Shown: piece after piece, positions 1 to 5,912 of the stretch
Layout: each line of letters begins with the position of its first letter
Position numbering within the stretch: the first letter of the stretch is position 1
NCBI GenBank assembly: GCA_026987055.1
Contig: JALSNL010000442.1
Span: 1 to 6,368, forward strand
DNA: 6,368 nucleotides
Origin: Melioribacteraceae bacterium
GTDB lineage: Bacteria; Bacteroidota; Ignavibacteria; Ignavibacteriales; Melioribacteraceae
Direction of reading: 5' to 3'
The notes under the pieces: generated by a model
The model's database searches: none
Seen by the model: the letters and a program-made list of their open reading frames with translations, nothing else
What the model was told of the DNA's origin: nothing
Program-made: the position numbers and the translations under genes

Positions 1-23
1 TTTTTACACATTATCCTTAAAAA

Positions 24-29
24 AGGAGG
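24..29 (+). promoter_or_regulatory. Strong Shine-Dalgarno of cfa
   Basis: AGGAGG lies 5 nt before the ATG at 35. It is the best ribosome binding site in the window and fixes the cfa start. The 34 nt before the gene show no convincing promoter, so transcription may start outside the window. Confidence 0.8.
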
Positions 30-34
30 ATGCA

Positions 35-1153
35 ATGAGTTCAAATTATAAAAAACTCTTAAAAAATCTCCTCGAATCGGCAGACATAAAAATAAACGGC
101 AATAATCCTTGGGATATTCAAGTTAAAGACGAAAGGTTTTACAAACGTGCAATTACGGAAGTTGAACTTGGCTTTGGTGAAGCATACATGGACGGATGGT
201 GGGAGTCCGAAAAAATTGACGAACTTATTTTTAGAATACTTCGCTCCGATTTGGTTTCCAAAGTTAATCATAATTTTAAAGTTGCTCTACAGTTAGCCGG
301 CTTTTGGTTAATTAATATGCAGGCACGCCGAAGAGCATTCCAAATCGGTAAAGCTCATTACGATTTGGGAAATAATTTATTCCAAAATATGTTGGATAAA
401 AGAATGACTTACAGTTGTGCATATTGGAAAGACGCAGAAACGTTAGACGAAGCACAAGAAAATAAATTGGAATTAATTTGTAAAAAATTATACCTTCAAC
501 CCGGAATGAAAGTTTTGGATATCGGTTGCGGTTGGGGTGCTTTCGGTAAATATGCCGCTGAAAAATACGGCGTTAAAGTTGTAGGAATTACAGTTTCCAA
601 AGAACAAATTAAACTGGGTAAACAACTATGCAAAGACTTGCCTGTTGAATTCCGATTGATGGATTATAGAGACTTGAATGAAAAGTTCGATAGAATAGTT
701 TCCATCGGAATGATTGAACATGTAGGTTATAAAAATTACAAACAGTATTTTAATGTTGCCGATAGATGTTTAACCGACGACGGAATATTTTTATTACATA
801 CAATAGGACATGAAAAATCCGTTAAAAGTACTGATGCTTGGACGCACAAATATATTTTTCCAAACGGAATGCATCCTTCCATTAAACAATTGGGCGAAGC
901 AATTGAAGGATTATTTTTAATAGAAGATTTACAGAATATTGGAGCCGACTATGATAAAACATTAATGGCTTGGTATAAAAATTTTTCAAACAATTGGAAT
1001 AAAATTAAAAAAGACTACGACGAAAGATTTTTCAGGATGTGGAAATACTTTTTACTTTCAAGTGCAGGTTCATTCAGAGCAAGACACAATCAAGTTTGGC
1101 AAATTGTATTAACTAAAAAAGGTTTGCTTGGAGGTTATAAAACTTTTAGATAA
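35..1153 (+). CDS. cfa: Cyclopropane-fatty-acyl-phospholipid synthase
   Basis: This 372-residue SAM-dependent methyltransferase adds a methylene bridge across cis double bonds of membrane phospholipid acyl chains, acting at the inner face of the membrane. The family's full architecture is present: an N-terminal lipid-binding part (about 1-110), YDLGNNLF (109-116), MTYSCAYW (124-131), the SAM-binding glycine loop LDIGCGWG (161-168), IEHVG (227-231), LHTIG (254-258) and GADYD (303-307). With a constant offset of 11, C128, E228, H255, I257 and Y306 match the bicarbonate-site and catalytic residues known from E. coli Cfa (C139, E239, H266, I268, Y317), so the enzyme should be active. Length is close to E. 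coli Cfa (382). There is no signal peptide. A rhodanese-like gene follows after 14 nt, probably in the same transcript. Confidence 0.97.
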   Translation: MSSNYKKLLKNLLESADIKINGNNPWDIQVKDERFYKRAITEVELGFGEAYMDGWWESEKIDELIFRILRSDLVSKVNHNFKVALQLAGFWLINMQARRRAFQIGKAHYDLGNNLFQNMLDKRMTYSCAYWKDAETLDEAQENKLELICKKLYLQPGMKVLDIGCGWGAFGKYAAEKYGVKVVGITVSKEQIKLGKQLCKDLPVEFRLMDYRDLNEKFDRIVSIGMIEHVGYKNYKQYFNVADRCLTDDGIFLLHTIGHEKSVKSTDAWTHKYIFPNGMHPSIKQLGEAIEGLFLIEDLQNIGADYDKTLMAWYKNFSNNWNKIKKDYDERFFRMWKYFLLSSAGSFRARHNQVWQIVLTKKGLLGGYKTFR

Positions 1154-1167
1154 GGAAAAATTATTTT

Positions 1168-1557
1168 ATGAAGGAATTAACGTTTGATGATTATCTTTTA
1201 AATTTTAATTATAATGAAAGAAAAGAAATGAAAATTCAAATTCCGGAGTTATTGGAATTACTGATTGAGAATAAAGTTCAATTTATTGATGTGCGTTTTA
1301 AAGAAGAATTTACATTATGGAATTTTTCTTTCTCTAAAAATATTCCTTTAAATGAACTTCCCAAACGCTTAACCGAATTAGACAAATCCAAATTAATTGT
1401 TACAGCTTGTCCGCATTACGATAGAGCAATTATGGGAAGAATTTTATTAGTTGAGCATGGATTTAACTCCCGTTATCTTACAAACGGACTACTTGGACTA
1501 GCAGATTATTTACGCGGGGACAATGCAAATAAACTGTTTAAGCAGTTGCAAAAATAA
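1168..1557 (+). CDS. Single-domain rhodanese-like protein
   Basis: A 129-residue protein with a rhodanese fold spanning about 24-126. FIDVR (39-43) is the usual strand with the DVR motif, NIPLNEL (58-64) is the usual segment after it, C81 lies in the active-site loop, and NGLLGLADYL (106-115) matches the closing 'GG...W' region of the family. Rhodaneses carry sulfane sulfur as a cysteine persulfide, and C81 would be the carrier. The loop reads CPHYDRA (81-87): the arginine of the canonical CxxGxR[ST] is kept, but Tyr replaces Gly and Ala replaces Ser/Thr, so substrate preference may differ. The SD is probably AAGGA, overlapping the cfa stop codon about 11 nt before the ATG. An alternative start at Met21 (1228), behind a purine-rich stretch, would still keep the whole domain. 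Cytosolic; the physiological role cannot be read from the sequence. Confidence 0.83.
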   Translation: MKELTFDDYLLNFNYNERKEMKIQIPELLELLIENKVQFIDVRFKEEFTLWNFSFSKNIPLNELPKRLTELDKSKLIVTACPHYDRAIMGRILLVEHGFNSRYLTNGLLGLADYLRGDNANKLFKQLQK

Positions 1558-1595
1558 TTAATTGCTTACAAAATAATTTCATGAGTTAGAACTGT

Positions 1596-1620
1596 AGTTT
1601 AACTTAATTTAGGTTAAACT
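1596..1620. repeat. 8-bp perfect inverted repeat, terminator or operator
   Basis: AGTTTAAC (1596-1603) and GTTAAACT (1613-1620) are perfect inverted copies around a 9-nt spacer. They lie 38 nt after the rhodanese stop in the 179-nt gap before the CDF gene. A T-rich but interrupted stretch (TTTAATTTTAG) follows, so it could be a weak rho-independent terminator for the cfa-rhodanese unit. It could equally be an operator. The stem has only two G-C pairs. In the rest of this gap I see only AT-rich sequence and no convincing promoter. Confidence 0.4.
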
Positions 1621-1736
1621 TTAATTTTAGCAAATTACTAATATAAATTAATATAAGAATGGTAAATTTTTAGGTTTATTCTTATTTTAGATTAGAAAAA
1701 TACTTCATACTATTTAAGTAAACTAAAAGGGAAAAT

Positions 1737-2633
1737 TTGGGGCACTCACATAATCATCCACACTCTGCCGAAACAAGCGGACTAAAATTAGCTATTACAA
1801 TTTTATTAAATTTTCTAATCACAATAGTTGAAATTATTGGTGGAATTATTTCGGGAAGTCTTTCCTTAATTTCCGATGCACTCCATAATTTCAGTGATGG
1901 AATTGCCGTAATAATCAGTTACATTGCCATACGATTAAATAGAAGACCTAAAGATGAAAAATACACATTCGGATATAAAAGAGCCGAAATTTTAGCTGCT
2001 GTTTTTAATGCTTCCGTTTTAATTGGCATTAGTTTATACTTATTTTTTGAAGCTTACAATAGATTTACAAATCCGGAACATGTGCAAGGCGGATTGATGA
2101 CGGTTGTTGCATCAATTGGGTTATTGGCTAATGTTATCGGCACTTTGCTTTTAAAATCCGGTTCTAAAAATAACATGAATATACGTGCCGCTTATTTACA
2201 TTTATTAAGTGATGCTGTTTCAAGTGTAGGTGTAATTATCGGAGGATTATTTATTTATTTCTATAATATCTATTGGATAGATCCATTGCTAACGGTTCTG
2301 ATTTCTCTTTATATTATTCGAGAAAGCTATTCGATAGTAAGAGAAGCTACTGAAGTTTTAATGATGGCTGCACCACCGGATTTATCAATTAAAGAGTTAG
2401 AAAAAGAATTATTAACTTTGGAAGGAATTAAAAACATCCACCACGTACATTTATGGAAAATAAATGAGCATGATATTCATTTTGAAGCTCACGTAAATGT
2501 AAAAGACCAAATGATAAGCAACACGGAAATATTATTAGAAGAGGCGGAAAAACTTTTGCATGATAAATTTGATATCGGACACGTAACTTTACAATTTGAA
2601 TGTACACGATGTGAAAACGGATCATTGTTATAG
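1737..2633 (+). CDS. CDF-family zinc/divalent cation efflux protein (CzcD/ZitB-like)
   Basis: A 298-residue inner-membrane cation/proton antiporter that exports Zn2+ (possibly also Cd2+ or Co2+) from the cytoplasm. After a His-rich start (GHSHNHPHS, 2-10) come six hydrophobic segments at about 17-37, 42-64, 84-104, 118-140, 158-176 and 178-196. The transport-site pairs are visible: H50/D54 in HNFSD (TM2) and H155/D159 in HLLSD (TM5). The HD/HD arrangement is typical of the zinc-transporting branch. The cytosolic C-terminal domain (about 212-290) has HHVHLW (235-240) and other histidines (H245, H248, H252, H282) for regulatory metal binding, and ends with C289 and C292 (CTRC). The start is TTG, behind an AAAAGGGA Shine-Dalgarno about 5 nt upstream; no better in-frame start is seen. 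It has its own intergenic regions on both sides, so it is probably a separate unit from the arsR cluster, although functionally related (metal efflux). Confidence 0.94.
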   Translation: MGHSHNHPHSAETSGLKLAITILLNFLITIVEIIGGIISGSLSLISDALHNFSDGIAVIISYIAIRLNRRPKDEKYTFGYKRAEILAAVFNASVLIGISLYLFFEAYNRFTNPEHVQGGLMTVVASIGLLANVIGTLLLKSGSKNNMNIRAAYLHLLSDAVSSVGVIIGGLFIYFYNIYWIDPLLTVLISLYIIRESYSIVREATEVLMMAAPPDLSIKELEKELLTLEGIKNIHHVHLWKINEHDIHFEAHVNVKDQMISNTEILLEEAEKLLHDKFDIGHVTLQFECTRCENGSLL

Positions 2634-2743
2634 TCTTATACAACTCAATATTTTCATTTTACTAATTTCTGCTTTTTTTCTTTTACATAACTTATCATAA
2701 AATAAAGATTTGGTACAAACTTCATATTCTTGTAATCCCCAAA

Positions 2744-2775
2744 TTTGACATTCCCGATAAGTTTCTTTACATTTC
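2744..2775 (+). promoter_or_regulatory. Candidate arsR promoter (TTTG / TAnnTTTC)
   Basis: TTTG at 2744-2747 (inside a perfect TTGACA, 2745-2750) is followed after 20 nt by TACATTTC at 2768-2775. This fits the Bacteroidota-type consensus TTTG...TAnnTTTG at all but the last base. Transcription would start near 2781, about 20 nt before the ATG of arsR. The -7 element overlaps the inverted repeat at 2771-2790, as expected for an autorepressed arsR gene. The upstream part of this gap (2634-2743) holds a T-rich stretch but no clear hairpin terminator. Confidence 0.55.
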
Positions 2776-2790
2776 GTTTATTATCGAATT
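2771..2790. promoter_or_regulatory. Putative ArsR operator 1
   Basis: ATTTCG (2771-2776) and CGAATT (2785-2790) form an inverted repeat (5 of 6 positions) with an 8-nt spacer, 10 nt before the arsR start. The same half-site and the same spacer length recur before the permease gene (3160-3187), which is what makes it credible as the ArsR binding site. Binding here would cover the -7 element and the start site. Confidence 0.6.
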
Positions 2791-2800
2791 ATCAAAAGTA

Positions 2801-3148
2801 ATGTCAAGAGAAAACACTAAAATATTTAAAGCACTTTCGGATACATCCAGACTGCGTATATTAAAAATGCTGCAGGCAAAATCACTTTGTGTTTGCGAAA
2901 TGCAAGATGTACTGGGCTTGGCAGTTTCTACGGTTTCAAAACATCTAAGCATTTTACGTGATGCCGGATTTATTATTGAAGAAAAAGAAGGCAAATGGGT
3001 TAACTATATGATTAATCCGCATCCTAAGGATTTACGAATATCTTCTATCTTATCTTCATTGGATTTTTGGATTTCCGATGAGGATATTATTATAAAAGAT
3101 AAAAAGAAAATTAAAAATATTAACAGACATATTGTTTGTGCAAAATAA
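2801..3148 (+). CDS. arsR: ArsR/SmtB-family metalloid-responsive repressor
   Basis: A 115-residue winged-helix repressor. ALSDTSRLRIL (11-21) is the family's first helix region, SLCVCEM (29-34 region) carries the CVC pair C30/C32, VSTVSKHLSILRDAGFI (42-58) is the recognition helix-turn-helix, and EEKEGKWVNYMI (60-71) is the beta wing. The CVC site in the third helix is the As(III)/Sb(III) sensor of classical ArsR proteins; metalloid binding releases the DNA. A third cysteine, C113, lies in the C-terminal tail (IVCAK), where it could act as an additional ligand; this is inference. The length is normal for the family. The start has no clear Shine-Dalgarno, but the protein begins where ArsR proteins normally do. 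A probable operator lies directly upstream and a second one directly downstream, before the permease gene, suggesting control of itself and of the efflux genes. Confidence 0.94.
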   Translation: MSRENTKIFKALSDTSRLRILKMLQAKSLCVCEMQDVLGLAVSTVSKHLSILRDAGFIIEEKEGKWVNYMINPHPKDLRISSILSSLDFWISDEDIIIKDKKKIKNINRHIVCAK

Positions 3149-3168
3149 TTTTTTTAAACTTATATTTC
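3135..3168 (+). promoter_or_regulatory. Candidate second promoter, before the permease
   Basis: TATATTTC (3161-3168) resembles the -7 element of the arsR promoter (TACATTTC). TTTG (3135-3138), inside the end of arsR, could be the -33 element at 22-nt spacing. Transcription would begin near 3174, leaving a leader of about 25 nt. A perfect TATAAT (3183-3188) is also present, but it lacks a matching -35 and would give an almost leaderless mRNA. The sequence between arsR and the permease is only 50 nt, so readthrough from the arsR promoter is also likely. Confidence 0.4.
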
Positions 3169-3187
3169 GTTATTTGGCGAAATATAA
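3160..3187. promoter_or_regulatory. Putative ArsR operator 2 (10-bp perfect inverted repeat)
   Basis: TTATATTTCG (3160-3169) and CGAAATATAA (3178-3187) are perfect inverted copies around an 8-nt spacer, 11 nt before the permease ATG. The core ATTTCG-N8-CGAA matches operator 1 before arsR, including the TT that follows the left half. No T-run follows the repeat, so a transcription terminator is less likely than a protein-binding site. Confidence 0.65.
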
Positions 3188-3198
3188 TAATATAAATT

Positions 3199-4500
3199 AT
3201 GAATTGGAAAGAAGAATATAAATCATTTTTATGGATATTGGCAATATTTCTATTTGCTTACTTCATGCCATTGGATAATAATAAATTTACATCCGCAATT
3301 TTTGATGCATTGAATTTAACAAAATGGTATGCTCAGGAACATGTTCTTTTATGTTTAATTCCCGCTTTTTTTATTGCAGGAACAATTGCAGTATTCATTA
3401 GTCAAGCTTCGGTAATTAAATATTTTGGAGCTAAAGCTAAAAAGTGGGTTGCATATCTTGTTGCTTCCCTATCAGGCTCAATACTTGCTGTCTGCTCTTG
3501 TACCGTACTTCCTTTGTTTACAAGCATTCATAAACGCGGTGCAGGTTTGGGTCCGGCAATTACTTTTCTTTATTCGGGTCCGGCAATAAACATATTAGCT
3601 ATTATTTTGACTGCACGCATTTTAGGTATGGAACTTGGAATTGCCAGAATTATAGGTGCAGTTATTTTTAGTATTGTAATCGGTCTTATTATGTCATTTT
3701 TATACAGAAAAGAAGAATCGGAAAAAGCCAAAGCTCAACTTGCAATGCCGGATATTCCCGAAGAAAGACCTTTGTGGCAAACTTCTTTTCATTTTTTTGT
3801 TCTAGTTGCTATACTTGTTTTTGCAACTTGGGGCAAGCCTAATTCCGATACCGGATTATTTTCTTTTATAGCAAAACATAAATGGATGATTACAGGACTT
3901 TTCGGATTATTTTTATCTACTTCTCTAATTTTTATTATAAAGTTAAACAAATTTTTGGTTATTCTCGGAACCGTTATTGTAATAATATTATCACTTACAT
4001 TTAGTCAAACACCATTAATTCCTTACACATCGGCAATAATAATATTAACATTACTTTTATCATTTGCCAAAGAAGAAGCAAATCAATGGCTTGGTGAAAG
4101 TTGGGATTTGGCAAAACAAATTTTACCACTTCTTTTAATAGGTGTTTTGGTTGCCGGATTTTTATTAGGTTATCCCGGCGGCGGTACCGGAATAATTCCT
4201 TCGTATTGGATAAGTAATCTGGTAGGCGGTAATTCTCTTTTTGCTAATTTCTTTGCTTCCGTAGTTGCCGCATTTATGTATTTTGCAACTTTAACGGAAG
4301 TACCGATATTACAAGGTTTAATGCATAACGGAATGGGAAATGGTCCCGCACTGGCTTTGTTATTGGCAGGTCCGGCTCTCTCTTTACCAAATATGCTTGT
4401 AATTAGAAAAGTAATCGGGACGGAAAAAACTATTGTTTATGTAACGCTCGTTGTAATAATGGCAACAATTAGCGGAATGATTTTCGGAGCTTTTTACTAG
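3199..4500 (+). CDS. ArsP/DUF318-type permease (probable organoarsenical or thiol-reactive substrate efflux)
   Basis: A 433-residue integral membrane protein with about ten hydrophobic segments. It belongs to the permease family that includes ArsP, a methylarsenite/aromatic arsenical exporter, and YraQ. Signature: AVCSCTVLPLF (97-107) followed by GLGPA (116-120) and SGPAIN (126-131). A second copy of the same framework lies 264 residues later: EVPILQ (367-372), GNGPA (380-384), AGPALS (390-395), pointing to two homologous halves. The CSC cysteines C99 and C101 occur only in the first half. C52 is the only other cysteine. The middle (about 170-195) is a charged loop. The start has no Shine-Dalgarno; the ATG lies 11 nt after operator 2. 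A small thioredoxin-like gene follows after 49 nt, a common pairing for this family. Placement next to arsR and acr3 supports arsenical export, but the substrate is inferred. Confidence 0.87.
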   Translation: MNWKEEYKSFLWILAIFLFAYFMPLDNNKFTSAIFDALNLTKWYAQEHVLLCLIPAFFIAGTIAVFISQASVIKYFGAKAKKWVAYLVASLSGSILAVCSCTVLPLFTSIHKRGAGLGPAITFLYSGPAINILAIILTARILGMELGIARIIGAVIFSIVIGLIMSFLYRKEESEKAKAQLAMPDIPEERPLWQTSFHFFVLVAILVFATWGKPNSDTGLFSFIAKHKWMITGLFGLFLSTSLIFIIKLNKFLVILGTVIVIILSLTFSQTPLIPYTSAIIILTLLLSFAKEEANQWLGESWDLAKQILPLLLIGVLVAGFLLGYPGGGTGIIPSYWISNLVGGNSLFANFFASVVAAFMYFATLTEVPILQGLMHNGMGNGPALALLLAGPALSLPNMLVIRKVIGTEKTIVYVTLVVIMATISGMIFGAFY

Positions 4501-4549
4501 TTAGTAAAAAATATTTTTTAAGTGAAATAATAAAATTATAGGAGTAAAA

Positions 4550-4792
4550 ATGTTAAATATTAAAGTGGTTGGAACCGGATGTAAAAATTGTTTAAAGTTA
4601 GAAGAACTTTGCAACGAAGTAGTTAATGAAAATAAATTAGATGCTACCATAGAAAAGATAGAAGATATGGAACTATTTGGCGACTTAGGTATTTTTGTTA
4701 CTCCCGGACTTATTGTAAACGAGAAAGTTTTAAGTCAAGGTAAAATACCTACAAAATCAACCTTGAAACATTGGCTTGAAAAACTTATTTAA
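4550..4792 (+). CDS. Small thioredoxin-fold protein with CKNC motif (redox-active disulfide protein 2 type)
   Basis: An 80-residue single-domain thioredoxin-like protein. The first strand (IKVVGTG, 4-10) leads into the redox motif C11-K-N-C14, followed by a helix. FVTPGLIVNEKV (49-60) has the cis-proline (P52) of the fold opposite the CxxC, and GKIPT (64-68) is the usual region before the last helix. A third cysteine, C21, lies in the first helix. This is about as small as thioredoxin-fold proteins get and matches proteins found beside ArsP-type permeases. No signal peptide, so it is cytosolic. It may reduce or hand over a thiol-bound substrate to the neighbouring permease, or keep its CSC motif reduced; this is inference from context. 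It has a good GGAG Shine-Dalgarno 5 nt before the ATG. Acr3 follows after 33 nt. Confidence 0.88.
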   Translation: MLNIKVVGTGCKNCLKLEELCNEVVNENKLDATIEKIEDMELFGDLGIFVTPGLIVNEKVLSQGKIPTKSTLKHWLEKLI

Positions 4793-4825
4793 ATTTTATG
4801 TTAATTAAACAAAGAGAGTCACCAA

Positions 4826-5869
4826 TTGAATAGAAAGAAAAAATTAAAATTTTTAGATAGATTTTTAACGCTTTGGATTTTTCTCGCAATGTTTGCCGGA
4901 GTTTTTTCGGGTTATCTTTTTCCTAAAGTAACTGAATTTTGGAATTTTTTTCAAGTCGGTACAACTAATATCCCTATTGCCGTCGGACTAATCTTGATGA
5001 TGTATCCGCCTTTGGCAAAAGTGAGATATGAAGAATTGGGGGATGTATTTAAGGATACCAGGATACTTTCTCTTTCACTTGTGCAGAACTGGATTATCGG
5101 TCCTATACTGATGTTCATTCTCGCCGTTGTATTTCTGAAAGATTATCCGGAATATATGGCAGGGCTGATTATGATTGGTCTTGCCAGATGCATTGCAATG
5201 GTAATTGTTTGGAACGATCTTGCCAACGGTGACCGAGAATATGCTGCCGGATTGGTTGCTTTCAATTCAATATTCCAAGTGCTTTTCTATTCTCTATTTA
5301 CGTATCTGTTTCTTACGGTTATACCCGAATGGCTGGGTATGCAGTCTTTTGTTGTTGATATTACTATCGGACAAATAGCTGAAAGCGTATTAATTTATCT
5401 TGGTATTCCATTCTTTGCCGGAATTTTTACTCGCTACTTCTTTATTAAAACAAAAGGAAGGAATTGGTACGAGCGAAAATTCATACCCAAGTTAAGCCCA
5501 TTGACTCTTTATGCCCTGCTTTTTACAATAGTTGTAATGTTCTCGCTTAAAGGCAAGTTAATTGTTTCCATTCCTTACGACGTTGTTCTGATAGCGATTC
5601 CGCTGATACTCTATTTTGTAATAATGTTTTTTATTTCTTTTTATATGAGCAAAAAATTCGGGGCAGATTATTCTAAAACCACAACACTTAGTTTCACTGC
5701 GGCAAGTAATAACTTTGAACTTGCAATAGCAGTAGCAGTAGCCGTATTCGGGATAAACTCCGGGGAAGCTTTCGCTGCAGTAATTGGTCCCCTTGTGGAA
5801 GTTCCGGTTATGATTTTACTAGTTGATGTTGCACTGAAATTAAGAAATAAGTATTTCAAAACTTCGTAA
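4826..5869 (+). CDS. acr3: Acr3-family arsenite efflux permease
   Basis: A 347-residue inner-membrane arsenite/H+ antiporter of the bile acid/arsenite transporter superfamily, with about ten membrane segments. Family motifs are clear: [14 protein letters not shown] (9-22), [19 protein letters not shown] (48-66), [10 protein letters not shown] (88-97), [16 protein letters not shown] (118-133), [11 protein letters not shown] (146-156), [19 protein letters not shown] (291-309) and [10 protein letters not shown] (321-330). C122 in the ARCIAMV segment and E325 in GPLVEVP correspond to the cysteine and glutamate known to be needed for As(OH)3 transport in Acr3 proteins. The start is TTG with only a weak GAGAG upstream, but Acr3 proteins begin at this point and the next Met (M22) would cut the first helix. 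Leucine codon CTG is used about nine times, against two in the larger permease gene upstream, hinting at separate ancestry. It lies 33 nt after the thioredoxin-like gene and 43 nt before osmC, so it is probably in the same operon. Confidence 0.96.
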   Translation: MNRKKKLKFLDRFLTLWIFLAMFAGVFSGYLFPKVTEFWNFFQVGTTNIPIAVGLILMMYPPLAKVRYEELGDVFKDTRILSLSLVQNWIIGPILMFILAVVFLKDYPEYMAGLIMIGLARCIAMVIVWNDLANGDREYAAGLVAFNSIFQVLFYSLFTYLFLTVIPEWLGMQSFVVDITIGQIAESVLIYLGIPFFAGIFTRYFFIKTKGRNWYERKFIPKLSPLTLYALLFTIVVMFSLKGKLIVSIPYDVVLIAIPLILYFVIMFFISFYMSKKFGADYSKTTTLSFTAASNNFELAIAVAVAVFGINSGEAFAAVIGPLVEVPVMILLVDVALKLRNKYFKTS

Positions 5870-5877
5870 ATAAATAA

Positions 5878-5899
5878 TATTAAATTTACTAATTTAATA
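5878..5899. repeat. 9-bp perfect AT-only inverted repeat at the osmC ribosome binding site
   Basis: TATTAAATT (5878-5886) and AATTTAATA (5891-5899) are inverted copies around TACT. The right arm ends on the first A of the AGGAG Shine-Dalgarno (5899-5903). As RNA it would be a weak A-U hairpin next to the ribosome binding site; as DNA it could be an operator. Because it is entirely A/T in an AT-rich gap, chance is possible. Confidence 0.35.
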
Positions 5900-5912
5900 G
5901 GAGTTAAAATTA

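Noticed and set aside
59..271. Reverse-strand open frame inside cfa
   Set aside because: It lies wholly within the well-supported cfa gene, has no recognisable protein features and no ribosome binding site.
1663..1670. TAAATTTT as a -7 element for the CDF gene
   Set aside because: No TTG or TTTG at suitable distance upstream; such matches are common in AT-rich gaps.
2428..2643. Reverse-strand open frame over the CDF 3' end
   Set aside because: It overlaps the conserved C-terminal domain of the CDF gene, and its translation looks like an antisense shadow.
2767..2994. Reverse-strand open frame over arsR
   Set aside because: It overlaps arsR and its operator and has no family resemblance.
3160..3187. 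Reading the inverted repeat as a terminator of arsR
   Set aside because: No U-tract follows, the stem is AT-rich, and its half-sites match the repeat upstream of arsR, so an operator explains it better.
4506..4519. A6-TA-T6 palindrome after the permease
   Set aside because: A/T only, with no loop and no G-C pairs; too weak for a terminator, and the downstream gene seems to belong to the same operon.
5668..5859. Reverse-strand open frame inside acr3
   Set aside because: Its Ala/Thr/Ser-rich translation is the mirror of the acr3 membrane helices.
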